Source of the DNA: Lasiosphaeria ovina
Lineage: Eukaryota > Ascomycota > Sordariomycetes > Sordariales > Lasiosphaeriaceae
Direction of reading: 5' to 3'
Length of the DNA stretch: 64,000 bases
Assembly (NCBI GenBank): GCA_033439765.1
Contig: JAULSN010000002.1
Coordinates: forward strand, 5,022,001-5,086,000
Made by a program: the position numbers and the translations under genes. Below the pieces are notes generated by a model that was not told the DNA's origin, ran no database searches, and saw nothing but the letters and a program-made list of their open reading frames with translations. This document shows, piece by piece, positions 35,865 to 49,162 of the stretch (position 1 is the first letter of the stretch; each line of letters opens with the position of its first letter).

Positions 35865-36234
35865 TCACCCCCGCTGCAAGCACGTCTCGACAGGCGCCCG
35901 CTTGCCGTTGTTCCACTCGCCGCCCATCAGCATGCCCCACTCGCCGCGGGTGATGGGCGAGATGTCGTCGTAGCAATTTGGGGTTATAGGCCCGACGCGG
36001 AGGTGGGCGGTGGTGGCCGCGCTGGTGGGCGAGGCGTCGTAGAACCGGCTGGAGAGGGGCGTGGAGATGGGCGTCGACCCGCTGAGGATGCCGTCGATAG
36101 AGAAGCTCCAGTGCGACGCCGTCGTCGCGGCGCTCGAGGGCCGCGCCGTCCGGTCGCCGCCGTTGTAGTCGTTGGCGGCGGCGGGAATCACGGCGATGCT
36201 GGGGCTGCTGCTGGTTCCTGGCGCCAGGATGATG

Positions 36235-36270
<36 letters not shown>

Positions 36271-38026
36271 GGCTTCTGCTCGGGCCTTCCCATGAGTGCT
36301 TTCATCTCGCGCCGTAAAGGGGAAAGCGGGGCAGCGTGGCGTTTCGGTACCGGTTTGTCGAATTTCGTCTGCAGCTTGAGGGAAATGTTCCTCCCCGGCG
36401 GTGCGGCTGCAAGCTTGGGAGTTGCGCGCCGAAGAGCCTCCAGCTGGGCGTTTTCGATGCTCATTGGCGGAGCAATCTCGACCACGACGGACCGGGCCAG
36501 GGAGCTGCTGCGCGAGACGCTGTGCGAGCTCGATATGTCGATGTCGGTGGCGCTGTCGGTGTCGGTGGTGTTGACATTGATCTGGACGTTTCGGTACCAT
36601 GCCTCAATGGCATCGAGCTCCAAGTCTTCGGCGGTTACATCCAGGCACTTGACCGAAATCTCCTTCTCCTCGGGGGCCCAGGTCTCAAACAAAGGGGTCG
36701 CGACGCAGGCCATCTGGGGAGTGTCCGGGGACGGGACCGGTGTGTCGTCGTGCACCTCGTCTCTGCTGGCTGGCTCGGGATGCGGGGGCAGCTGTCCGCT
36801 AGTTCTGATGCTGGCACGAGTGGCAGGAGCAACGGCATCGACGTCGTTTTCAAGCCCGCTCTCTTGCTCGAGTCCGCCGTATGCACGGCTGTACATGCGG
36901 CACACATCGGAGAGGGCTGCGTCGCTGACCGGCTCCATCCACCGGTATGCCGCCAAGAGGTCGCTCTTCCGCAGCCTCTGGCGGCCGTTGGCCAAGATCA
37001 GGCGCCGCAGCTCGTCCACGGCATCTTCCAGGCGGGATGACGCTTGCGTTCGGGCATATGACTGGAGGGCCGTGCGAAAGGTGTACAAGTGATCCAGTGA
37101 GAGAAGGACCAGGGGCTCAGAAGCGTAGAGTCTCTCGTTCTGTACTATGGATCGCAGTACAAGGTCGGTCGACAGGCCCAGGGCAGCTGGCGAGACGACA
37201 GGTGGAAGCCAGTCGGCTCTGTTGAGAAAAGTCAGTATGCCTGCCTCGACCTACTTGTAGCACCAACCTGTCCTTCGGAATGGAGGTGCAAAACGAACCC
37301 AATTTTGAACTTGCGCGCGGCCTTGTCGATTGTCTGGGCCAGTATCTTCTCGTCACGTGCAGTCAGGGGGCCGACATGGGCGAGCCTGAAGCCAAACCGA
37401 TTGGGGTGCCGCAGCAGGGCCCCAGACGCCATACTGCCCGTGAAGGAAGTTGCTGTTGCTGGGGACGACAGGGCTGTAAACGGGGTGGCGGGAGTCATGG
37501 GCACGCTGCTAAGGGGCCTTGGGCTGGTGGGCCAGCGGAGCCGGTGGCTGAATATCGAATCCGAGGTGAAGTTAGTGGAGGCCGTCGAGGCCGAAGCCAT
37601 GGAAGCCTCGCTGAAGGCGGGCGAGATGGTGCCATTGCGGAAGAGGTGGTGGTCGTGGTGGATATGAACTATCCTCTCCTTTATCTGGCCATCCGAGGCG
37701 TGAGATGCCGAGCTGGTGGAGCGGACGAGATGCCTGATGCTGCTGAGCCGTGACACGGCAAAGTTGGGCCGTGCTGGAGTGCTGGAGACGGAGGCGAGTG
37801 CCGACACTGGAGGTGAGGCCGGGGAGGCGAGCGGCGACGTGGGAAGCTGGTTATCCCTCCGGACGGCGATAAGAGTGACGGGCGACACTGACTTCCTCGC
37901 CAGCCTCTTGGAGGCATATTCTAGAGCCTCGTTGAGGCGGCCGGGCAGGTAGGAGCCATCGACAAGCGGTGTGCCGGCCTCGAGAGGCGACGAGATGTGG
38001 TCCTTCAGGCTGAGGCGTATGGCCAT
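35865..38026 (-). CDS. Fungal-specific protein resembling DUF7582 proteins, with polyglutamine
   Basis: Two exons: 38026 to about 37270 and about 37215-35865, roughly 700 residues. The first ATG is at 38026 (MAIRLSLKDHISSPL); the frame is open upstream but has no ATG. The N-terminal part (about 20-60) reads GRLNEALEYASKRLARKSVSPVTLIAVRRDNQLP, and the C-terminal side of the intron reads WLPPVVSPAALGLSTDLVL and LRKSDLLAAYRWMEPVSDAAL. I associate this arrangement with fungal proteins annotated DUF7582, from memory and not checked. The intron is unusual: branch sequence TACTGAC and acceptor CAACAG are clear, but no donor gives an obvious phase match, and the best fit uses the AG two bases after CAACAG. 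A CAG-coded Gln run (about 12) lies at 36237-36271 in the disordered tail. Function unknown. Confidence 0.75.
36237..36271 (-). repeat. CAG/CTG trinucleotide repeat coding polyglutamine
   Basis: Pure CTG units on the plus strand read as CAG on the coding strand, giving about 12 Gln inside the disordered C-terminal half of the fungal-specific protein. Confidence 0.93.
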
Positions 38027-40807
38027 CTTGACGTGCCCGACCAGAAGGAGAGATGGCGAGCCGGGCAGAGACGAGAACGACGGCGAGGATGTAGGAGAAG
38101 AGGCGAGGCGAGGCTCCAAAGGACTGGCTGATAAGTCATGGGCTCAGGGTGCCGAAGGAATATCGGTCTCCACACTCTGGTCCAATAACAACACTACACC
38201 GCTGAGGAGGACGAGAGGGGAAGACGGGCTTGGACTTGACAAGCTCGTGACTATAAGAGAGGGCCCGCCACAGACCATGCCATGTCTCTTGCAGTAGGTA
38301 TGTTGTTGACGGCAACAACAGGCACGGCACAACAGGCAAAGCAACGAGTGTCGAGGTGATAAAAAAGGACTGGGCGGCGGCTACTCGAAACAAACAGAGA
38401 GGTGGGAATCAAGACAACAAAAATAAACGAGAGATGAAATGCGGTACCTTCTTATTGCTGTCGCTGTCTGCAAGTTGGGGTTCACAGAACCGACCAAGAG
38501 TGAGTGAGTGCCTGTGTTTCATCTCGTCGTCCGCCCCACAAGACTGGGTCGCCGCAGCGGCGAGCTACGGTTCGACTCAAATACCCAGCATGTTTGCGTT
38601 GCAAGGGCAGGGGGGGGGGGGGGCTCTCTCGTCTCTCGTCTCTCAGCTCTCAGCTCTCAACCTGGCACTACTTGTTGTTGGCTGGCCAGCCCGCCCGGCT
38701 CGCCCTGGTTCCATGGGCGGCATACTATACTCTGCTGTGTGCGCTGCCCGTGTGCGTTGCCCGCGTGCGTGCGTGCGTGCGTGCGTGCGTGAGTACGTGA
38801 TTGTGATATGTGATCCATGGGTGATGAGTGATGGGTGATGGTGATGAGCGATAACACAACCCTTCCCTGGGCCTGGACGTCGGCAAGCAGAGCCCACTGA
38901 GTGGGTGGGTAGCCGACGGCCGCTTCGCAGTGTTAGCAGAGGGACTCGAATTACAGAAGAATTCCCCACGCCGCCATGCCCAGCCGTCAAGTCGTGCACT
39001 AACCAGCCAAGACCAAGGGTCGCTGTTCGCCCGAAGGAATTGGTCTAGTGAATTGGGTTTTCTAGGGCCGGGGTTAGGCGGCTAGCTCTTCGCGAGAAGC
39101 CAATAGGCCAAGCCACAAGGTTCGTCTGTTCTCGAGACCCACAAAACGTTTCCTCGGGCTATCCCTCCGCTCCACTGTTCTTGTGGATTGTCTTCTGTCA
39201 CTTCTCTGGGCGTCGTGGTTCCAGGCCACCAGTGCGGGGAAAGGCTCCATCCCGTCATTGTCTGTTCCATTGCTGCCCGCTGAAAAGACTCAAAGAGCCT
39301 TTGGGTTTGGACTTTGGGCAAATGGGCAGGGCACACGGACGGGCGGGCGGCAGGCGGCTATTTTCGCGATCCTTCGCGCAGATTTACTATCACTTGCCAG
39401 GCTAGGCGTAGGTAATAGGCGGCATGCCCGCTGGCGCGCTTGTAGCGGTGAAAGGGTCTTGCAGCATCCAATGTCCAAAGCCCCCTTTTGTTGTTAATTA
39501 TGCACGCACCGCACGCATCGCTCCTACGACTGACTCCATTATTTTCAATTTGTCATTTCCATGCTGGCCGCTGCCAAGCCAAAGACGCCAAAGACTACTA
39601 CTGCGTACACCTCAACTACTGCCTCCCTTAGTACACTTGATTACCTTGCCTTAGGGTAGCTAAATGTCTTGCTCATGATGGGTCCGGCCTCCAAGTTTCC
39701 CCTACAATGTCCAATGAGTGACAACCGTCTCCAAGAAGCCGGCCCAGTTGCGGGCCCATCAGATCAGTGGCGTCCTCGAGTCTATGGACTGGGCACAGGA
39801 CGCCATGGGTCGCATGGATGGCACCTAATATTTATCGTGACGATTGTCAGCTGCGAGATGTGCCCAGTTCGGTGTGCCCAATCACCATCAGTGGCATCCA
39901 GCCACATCCGGCCAATCCTTACACTACTCTGCTTGTCCTCCCTATCGTATCATATGTCACTTACTTGTTGGAACCTCTCCAACTCGTGCTCTCTATCCGT
40001 AGGTGGTCTTCCTTCCTGCCTTCCTGCTTGTCCAGATCCGAAGACAGATAGCTTCCTAGACTCATCTCGCTACTGAATACATCCTTCCTTGTTCAATATA
40101 CTAGTAATGGTAGACTTGGCGTATTCACTGTCATGGCACACTCAGGATTGCCCGCCGATCCATCGCTCAAGCCCCAAGCATCTCAGAAGAAAAAGGGGAG
40201 GGGAGGGGAAAAAACCTCATATCTCTTATGGGAAAAACCCCTTGCGGCCTTCCTGCTTGGCTATCTACGGGATTCCGCCTATGATGTAGTCTAACAATAC
40301 CAACACAACACATTGGGTCAACCAGACCTATATCCGACCGACCATCCGCCACCCCCCCTTGTTTTGAGGAAACACATGCAGAGGAGACCCGAGACAGCCC
40401 CTAACTCAGGAAGGCCAAATTCCCAATCACGACCCTTTTTTCGCCTAGACGCCGTCGCTACCAGATCCATCCGTCCATGCAGCCTTCTTGTGCGACGAGA
40501 ACAAAGAGGTCCAGGTCTGTTTGGCCTGTAAGCAATACCAGCGACGATACTGAACACCTTATCCCTTCGTGACAACAGCCGCACGCAGTAGTACCAGCCA
40601 GAAACACCAAGACGTAAAATCAAAATCCCCCCCACCCGTCCTCAAATTCCCAGGTTCCCACGCACGTGTGCGTCCCCTCTCCCTAAAAACACTCAGGGCA
40701 TGTCTCCCTCATGGAGCTCGCCGGTTGCTTGCATGCTGATGTCCCCCAGACTGTCCATCTGTCCCGAGCATACCGATGAGTTTTCCCATTCTGCACGACC
40801 CTTGTCA
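38027..40807. other. Intergenic, no supported gene
   Basis: Includes the promoter of the gene starting at 38026, a G14 run at 38610-38623, a GCGT microsatellite at about 38763-38790 and, at the right end, the 3' flank of the deubiquitinase gene. No frame is clearly coding. Confidence 0.55.
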
Positions 40808-43800
40808 TCAGCCGGCCGTGACGCTGGACGCGATGCTCGATGAGTCGCTATAAAACATACCGGACCCGTCCTCCTCTAGCTCTTCGACGGTGAGTCTATG
40901 CAACGGCTCGAGGACACCTATTTTCACTGTTAGTCATCATTGTCCGACTTTTCACACTCCTCGCCCCCAGTCTTCTCAACTTACTGCGGCTGAGAAGGAG
41001 GAATTCCTGCGCCTCCTCATCCTCTGATGGCTCCCTCAGGTTGAAGTACTTGCTGCACTCCTTGATCACCCTCTCCGGTCCGGCCACGATGCGTGTCGAC
41101 ACATCAATGCGCCTGGCAACGTAGTTATCGCGCAGGTATCCTAAGCATCTCATGCCGAGAGTCCGGGCCGTATCGATAAGTTTGGCGCTTCGTCGCCTGC
41201 CCTCTTCCGTGTCCCCGCAGACGGGCGATGGGCTATATTGAAATAGATTTTCCTGTAGGAAAGCCTCCACCTCGTCGGCAATGGCAGAATCAAAGTAGCC
41301 AAGCAAACCAGGGGCCCACTCCGGAATATTGTCCAATCCTGCCAGGATTACCTCCTCGCGAGACTGGTTGGCGTTTTCGCGAGGACAGTCGAACACATCG
41401 CGCTCAAAATCCAGAAAGGATTTGCCCTCCACGCTTTGTAAACTCATGCATTGTTGTGAGACATGCTCGATCAGACTGTTGATCAATTCAGCTCGGCTGG
41501 CCACACGGCAGAAAACCGCGGCTGCCACGTGCAGAAAAGGGGCATTGCTGTGCTGCGTTATCTGCCCAGTAATGCCGTTCCTGAGGGTACGGAACACCTT
41601 CTCTTCCATCGCATTGCTCTGCCTGATCAAGTTTGTAATGATCGAGTCCGTAGCCGCCGGGTTCTGATTGATGGTAATGAGTTTGTCCACAAACACATTC
41701 GATTGACCCCTGGCCCACTCCGTGTGTAGAATCTTATTTTCGTTCCTTGTGAATAGGTAGCGACCCTCCGTATCTTCATTGTGGTCAAGACGCTGATCCG
41801 GCACATCGAGGCCCGTGGGTTCACCCCTCTCAGTGTATGCCATCTCCAACGGCGCGATCAGCACATCGATGAGCCCAATGATGCGCTCATACGAGGGTGG
41901 ACGTGACGGAGTTCTCCGCGTCACTGTTGTAATCATCCTGGCAAATTGTTGAGGAAGCTCCAGATTTTGGTCTGCATAGATGATGTACAGCAGATGTTTC
42001 AGGAAATGATGTTCGAGGAACTTTGCAATCTCGTGGCGCCCTAGCTTGACGAAGGAAAACATGAGATCAAAGACCTCGGGCCATGACCGAAGGTTAGTGT
42101 GGAAATTTTCCCAAAGGGCTTTGAAGATAAGCATGACGCCTCTCATAGTTGTATGTTGGAGATCGAGATCGTCCTCGCCATTCCCGTCGGTCTCGCACAT
42201 CGGTATGCCGTAATGTACGGGCAATTCTGCTTTGATCACCTGTAGTATTCGAATCATCAAGTTCACCGTCCCTTGGCGGACTTCGGCATCCGGGTTCTTC
42301 TGGACCAGCATCTTCACGGTTTCGGTGTATCGGCTGAAGTACTCCATGGCGGCGAGACTGCAGCGGACGCAGCCCTGACACATCATGTCGATAGTATGCG
42401 CCAGCGAGAAGAAGTCCGGGGCATCCTTGGTTCTTGAGGCAACCTGGTCGAGATGGCTTAAAGCCATTGTAATTGCGAGGTTTTCCATGTCGTGCTTCCT
42501 GGAACATCGGTGGCGGGTGACGCTCTTCATGTGATGAAGCGCCAGCTTGACGAACTCAATCTGATAGGGATCATAGAGGCAATGCCTTCTAAGCAGAGAA
42601 TTGTTTTCCTCCGACATGAACTCGTCCAGTTTCCGAGAGATCGGGACGCGCAGCGGGCTAGTACATCCAGGGTTCTTGAGCAGTTCCTGCGCCTTGGCCA
42701 GAGATGAGGATCTCTGGTAAAACAGCATGTATGCGCTGTACGTTTTGTCGTAGACCGTGTTGTTTTCGAAGTGGGATCGGTAGTCAGGGCCGCCAAAGCA
42801 CGAACTCTCTGTCATAGCGGGATCCCAGGGGGTGACAACATCGTCATTGAACTCGACCCACACTTGACTATCGCTCTGCGATGGCCTCTCTCGGATGTAA
42901 GAGTAGTAATGACCCGATTCGGCAGTCCCGGAATGAACGAGGATACCGACGAGCTCGAATATGTCTTCAGACTTCTCATCGGCGGGGTTGCTCAAATGGT
43001 CAATGGTATATGGTCGCATGTCGACTTTGCTTGGAAACGAGAAATAGTCGTTGATCTTGCTCCTCTGAAGGGTCCGCAGATTAAAGTCAAACCGCTTGAG
43101 ATGGAATATCAAGTTGTCTGGCACATCTTTGAGGCAGGCTCTGTCTTCAGGTCAGCTATCTGGGTTCCCGCAGAGATATACCAAAAAACAAACCTCTTGA
43201 CTGCGTCGACATGGCGATCGCAAGTCGAACACTTGTATTTGTTGTCTGCTCCTGGTTAGCATACCCGAAACACGAGTGTCTTCACAAAGGGTGCATGGTC
43301 ATACCTCCTTCCATTATCTCGCCATCGACATAAGCCTGTAAACTCTCTTGCAAAGAACTCTTGCCTTTGATGTCGCATTGGATGGCTGAAAATGGCTCCA
43401 GTCTCTCGGATATGTGCTCGCATTCTTTGGAGGAGACTTGCTGGACCAGCTGACCACCATAGAAGGACCGAAATTGATGCTTCTCCTCGCTAGTCAAGAG
43501 CTGGCCCTCCCAACGATCGAAGAGCAGGTTGTAGAATTCGTCCACGTCCATCTGGTTGTGGATGTCGATTTGTGTGTCCTCATACGTCTTGATATTCGCG
43601 ACGCACTCGTCGGGACTTACGTATCGGCGAATGCTTCCTTGCATGAAACCAAACAGCTTCTGCGTCTGGAATAGCAGAGCCTGGGAAAAGTCGGTGTCTC
43701 GCACATCCGCTTTGAGCATAAACCGGCGGAAGTCGACATTCATGAAGAGCTGCGTGAACAACGAGTTGAGATAGCAAGTATTGGATAAGTTCTTGAGGCC

Positions 43801-46800
43801 AACATAGCCACATGGTGATCTGACAGCCTTAGATCTCTCGAACTGCTGCAGGAGCTCATATCCATAAAACTCTATAATCGCGGCGATTAGCTCGGCCTCA
43901 ATAAGCATTGGGGGCAGGGTAAAATACCTTCTTCGTCCGGGAAAACTGGAACCAGCTCATCGAGATCCTCCAGGAGCCACATGGTCTGGGGCGAGTCGCC
44001 GTCAATGAGGCCAAACATGATCTGGGTTAGCATTATCCTGCTTTGAGGATTAAGTACTGGCCGGATAGGCTCTGACTTGGCCTCCGCATCCACAGGCGGA
44101 AACAAGTGCTTCCAGAATATTTGTCGCGCAAGACCACTACAGGAGTCAGACAGTGAAACCCCAATGATGCGTGAAGAAACCAACCTCGAAGCTTTGGCAT
44201 TCCAGTTCCGTGTCTGCTCGGAGCTGCACACGATGGTATGGAGCAGCTGAATCAAGCTGCTTGCAACGTGGTCGACGATGTCGGGTTGAGTTAGATCCTG
44301 TTGGGATTTTAGTTAAAAGCCAGAGATACTACATTTCAGGATCGGCATACCTCAAATGTCGTGTACGCAAGAAGCAGCCGGCTCCAATCATCCAGGAGTT
44401 TTTGGACATCTAGGATCCGAGATTGGACATCTCGCAGAGCCTCGAACATTTGGTAGCAAAGGTGCAACACTTCGGTGGAATTGCCTGCATGTGCAATAGC
44501 CGGGCCAACGAGTCCCGACACCAGCGGCCAAAAGAATTCCCGAAACTCATCGGTGGTTGCATTAGGCTCACTGAACACGAAGCAGACTGTCAGTCTGACA
44601 CTAGACATTGGTGAATAGGATGAGACTTACACAAGGTGTTTGCCAACTTTCTCCACGATAAGAAGTGCAGTGTTCTGCCTGAGCGCCGCCCGCTGGTCAT
44701 GAAGAAGTAAATCTTCAAATAAGCCAGGAACTTTGGAATGTGCACAGAATGCCGACATGAAGGAACTGCTGATGCAGCAGGACTCCAAGATGCTGCGAAG
44801 ACAGAGCGTCGCGTGCTTAGTAGCGCTGTCCGAAGAGCTGGCTGATAGGGCTGTCAATAGAATGGTCAAGAGGCGATCCAAAAGAGGCGCATCGAGAAAT
44901 CGGGCTGCCGAGGTCGGAAGATAAGGATCTAATCGCGGCATGTCAGCATCAACACACCCCCAAATTCGCGGAGAGCCGGCTTTACCTTTCAGGAGAGCCA
45001 CAAAACATTCCACCAAAGCAGAGCTGACATCCATTTGTAGCTCTTGGCTCGGACATTGCGCAATCACCTCAGGGTCGGAGAGCGCAGGAACCAAAAGAGA
45101 CATTGCCCTAATCAGGGAAGCAGAGTAAGATTGCGGCCAACCATCTGCATACTCTTCTTGCTCTTCAAAATTCCCAGGGGAAAATCTGCGGCGTTGGGTG
45201 CCGAGATATTCGCGCAATGCATGCACTGCGTACAGAGACTTGAACGCTTGGCCAAGGGGGAAGAATTCCTGGTAGGATGTCGAAGGGTTCCCAATGGCTT
45301 TCAGAATATTCTCATCAGCCGGCAGCTTCACCAAGAAACTATAGATCTGCAAGTGAATGATATGTGTCAGCGCCAATCAATAAGGGTTAAAGGTTATAGG
45401 TGTCAATCTTACCTCTTGAGATAATTTCTGTTCCATCGATAGGTACTCCCACAACTCTTCAAAGTGTCCAAGAATCTCCACCTCCACGGGAGACGCTCCT
45501 AGACGTACACGGGCCGGGGAGCCTGGTGTGTCAGACTCCCTTTTTACGAGTATGATGCCGTTCTGAATCTGAAGATCTTCCAGAGACTTGCATATCTCGC
45601 TCTCTTGAGGTGCGAAGGGCCGGCCTCGATAGTAGATCCGATAATTATTGAACCCTGTGGCCTCCCGCAGGCTCGCTAAGAGCGACGCTGCTGTATTGCG
45701 CTTTCCTATTTCAAGAGGCTTGACCTCTGTCTGCACGTCGCCGTCGAATGACTGGAACTTCAACTCTGCAGAATCTCCCTCGACTTCATTGGGAGGGTCG
45801 AGGATGAGGGCCCGTAAATCTGGTGCCGAGAAATGTGCCTTGGCTTGGTGAATCCGGTGGAACTCTCTGAGGACAGAAAGCGAGCGGATAAACAAAAGTT
45901 CCTGCTCAAGGAGCTGTTGATCTGTGACGACTATGACCATGGAGTCGTCGTCACCGCTCGTTGCGCCATCGGCAGAGGCCATCAGCTTTGCAGCCGCCGA
46001 AGATAGCTGTCGAAGACATCGACTGACGAGTGCCAGGTGCACCTTTCGCGCGCGGTAGTGAGGGAAAGACAAAATGGATCGGCTGTCGACATAAACGTCA
46101 TTGACTAAGGTATGAATGGCCTGCTGCTCAATAGTGTTTTCCGGCGCGGTAAGGATCAGTCGCCATAGTTGCTCGATCCCGGCTTGGTCGAGGCTCTCAT
46201 CGTCATCGAGGATAATGCTCGTAGCGTCGTTGACAAGAGGAAGTACTCCTTCACGGACAAATTCGAGCGTGCCAAGGCAGAAGCATTCTGGGCCAAGAGC
46301 CGGTAGGTATTCCGAGAAGCATGTTGACGTAAATGGATTCCCGCCCGGGTGTCGTTTCAAAGAATTGTTCAACAGCTGCCATGCAACGTCCCTATCTTCC
46401 CGGCACGCAGCTCCAGGGCCAACGAGTAGATGCCAAAGCCTGGGCCCTAGGTCTTTTGTGATTGTTGGCGACTCATGATAGAGGATGAACATGAGAAGTT
46501 CCTTGCGCGGCGTGTTCTGGGGGCCGCTGAGAACAGCCGGAAAACCCGCGCTTCGCGCTGCGGGAATAGCATCCTCGAGCTCATCAATCAGAAGCCTCGT
46601 CAAATCATGCTCTGCAGTCAAGGCATGCAACTCTCGCGGCACATATGGGCGCGCTAGGAGGTACATCACCCAGAGACTACCAATTGTAGGGGATGACCTC
46701 TGAGCAATATCGTTGAAGCAGTCCAAGTAGAGCCTCCGCCGGGTCTCTGTAGCTGGCCCATAGCCCAAAATTTCCTTGAATTTCTGGATAGCGAACTGTT

Positions 46801-49162
46801 GGATGTCGGCGTGTGCCACTGGTGACTGCGGTCCAAATGCAGACGACTGCCGTATCAAACGTACGCACAGGTCAAAAGGCGCCGGGTCTGGAACCGGCCT
46901 GTCAAAACCGGACTTGGTATGCAAATACCTGAAGATCTGTTCACAGAACTCGCGCATTGTTGGGCCAAAAGCCTCCACGCCGACCGTGTTCAGCTTTCCT
47001 GCGAGATATACTAGGCTGTCGTACGGGTAGAGGTTTGTGATCCGGCTTGTCATCCTGATCAAGGCATCCGACACCCGCGGGTCTTGGGTTGAAGTGACAG
47101 TCTGCCACAAGGCATCCGTATGTGCATTCGTATAGGTCCCAGACACTAAGAGAAACCCGACGATATTACTGCTCTCGATGGTTATCTCGGGGTGACAAGT
47201 GGGCCCAAGAATATATGCAACCAGTCCAGTCCGGAGAAGAAAGTCGGCAACATATTGCAAGAAGGCGGTACTCGGCTCATCCGCTGGCTCGTTAAACTTG
47301 CGCCAGAACTGGACGAGATCGGTGCACATGGCCGAGACTGCCATGACTCGAAGCTGCATCTGGCTCGACATGATGAGCTTGCTGTATGTCGTGAACTTCC
47401 AGTGATAGGCCATGGCCTCTGGCACGTGCTCTAAGGATATTGGTGGGTGATTCTGGCGATGCTCCTTGATGATGTCTGTAGGCACGATTTGGCTGGTGCT
47501 GAGGCTTATTCGGAATATCTCTGTCAACGAAGTGAGAAGATTCGAGGCGCCATCGGAAGAGAGATGGTTGACATGTTTGTCAATGACATTGGCGAGCGCT
47601 GCTGATATGCTGATGTACAGGGCGTAGCCACGAGCGATGATCCCCCGGGCGCTCTCCATGACCGCTGTCTGATTCGACGACTGCATCTTGCGGAAGTTAT
47701 ATTCGAGGAAGTTGGCAGCAAACGCACACAAGTATCCCAGGCTGTCTGTAAGCTTGGGAAAGCGCGGCACGTGTCCCGACTCGACCCGGATCAGCTTGCA
47801 GAGGAAAGCAAACGAGCCGCCGCTATTGTTGTGGAAGCCATGGAACGTGTCCAGAATCTCCGATACCTCCGCAAGATAGCTGAAATCGTCGTCGGCATTT
47901 TGCAGTTGTGACGTTTGCAAAGCGATCTCCTCCTTTCGGGTCAAGCTGCTAAGAGCTTGAACATAGAACTGCGAGACAAGGTCGGGCGGAGATGGGTAGT
48001 CGGCTGCTTCGCTTTGCATCAAAGACCTGATATCGAACTCGATGAAGTATGCAGATAAGCTGGCAAAGGCCTTGAAGAACCCAAATATATCCTGCCGCGC
48101 CTTGGCTCGCGGATATGGTGACCTGCAACTAGAGTTAGAGTCGGCTGCAGTACTCGGTAGACGACGACACGGGCTGCGGGGTACATACTTGCGGTTGACC
48201 AAGAAGAAGACTATCTCGGGAAGGCTGACCCAGACCTCTCGGTTTTCATGGAACGACTGCACCACCGTCTCGAACGACGACGACGTCCTGGCGAAGGCCA
48301 AGTACTTCTCGATCCAGTCGGTCAGCCCTTGACTAACCGTGTCATCTAAAAAGCTGTCAGCACATGCAATACCAGCTGCCGAGTAATAATTTGAGTGGGA
48401 AGGGGGGGTCCTACGAGTACAAAGGTACTGTGTTAACCTATTTATAACATCCGAATATGACTCGGCCACGTCGCGGAATGGAAAATCTGCCGTGGGGTCT
48501 GGCAAATCCACCAAGGGGCCCTGCAGCATTGAGTGTGGGAAGCCGTCCAGGATGGTCACCGAAGCCTGGTCACCAAACTCGGCGTCGTCGTCATCTGGCT
48601 GGGCCGAGATGATCTCGATAGGGGGGCTTCCACCGTCCGACGATGACGAAGACAACGACAGCGGAGTATTAACAACTGTATCTTCCCGAGACATGTCGAC
48701 CTCGGATTCCTCCACACTGATCTGGACGGCATCGGCGGGGACGTTGGCGACTAGAGTCTGGCCTTGGAGCGAGGGCGAAGGAGGAGACGACGGAATGGCC
48801 TCGAGTGGACGAGAAGGGGTCCGCACATTGATCGTGACCCGACTCGACCGCGGGCCTGAGGGAGGAGGCTGCGTCTGGGGTGGTTGTTGCTGGTTCTCGG
48901 GGGTTATGGGTGTGGTGGGGTCGGTGTCAATCTTCATGGCGGAGTCACTCTTTGCCTCGGGGCCCAAGTCGCCGACGAGAGGCGAGCCAGAAGCAGAATT
49001 GACCGTGTCGACGGACCGGCTTCTAGAGGCGCCGCTCAGCGAGGTGCGCCGCCGCTTTCGGGACGAGATATCGCTGTCGTCAAATGGGTTGGGGCGGGTT
49101 GAGCAAGGCTCGGACGAGACAGCACGTTCTCTCGACTCGTCGGCGGTCGAAGCTTGAGCCAT
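40808..49162 (-). CDS. Giant ubiquitin carboxyl-terminal hydrolase (USP family, USP34/USP9X-like, with C-terminal DUF3517-type region)
   Basis: About twelve exons give roughly 2,570 residues from the ATG at 49162. Introns lie near 48354-48428, 48123-48188, 45347-45412, 44929-44985, 44576-44630, 44302-44351, 44142-44186, 43874-43930, 43250-43304, 43143-43194 and 40919-40982; those before 44630 were phased base by base and the later ones are approximate. The N-terminal 250 residues are disordered, followed by about 1,300 residues of helical-repeat character. The USP fold then starts with the Cys box (GYVGLKNLSNTCYLNSLFTQ), has a zinc-type CSTCD motif, the ILVHSGTAESGHYYSYI His box and WVEFNDDVVTPWDP with the third catalytic residue. 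Catalysis therefore looks intact. About 700 residues follow, in the position where fungal homologues carry DUF3517. It should remove ubiquitin from cytosolic or nuclear substrates, which cannot be named. The last exon restores SVLEPLHRLTVEELEEDGSG. Confidence 0.94.

Noticed and set aside
35865..37215. CRISPR-like or other array in the CTG repeat region
   Set aside because: It is a simple trinucleotide run coding glutamine within a clear reading frame.
38550..38575. Possible tRNA B box (GGTTCGACTC)
   Set aside because: No A box at a suitable distance and no cloverleaf arms can be drawn; the same holds for similar words near 30195 and 53250.
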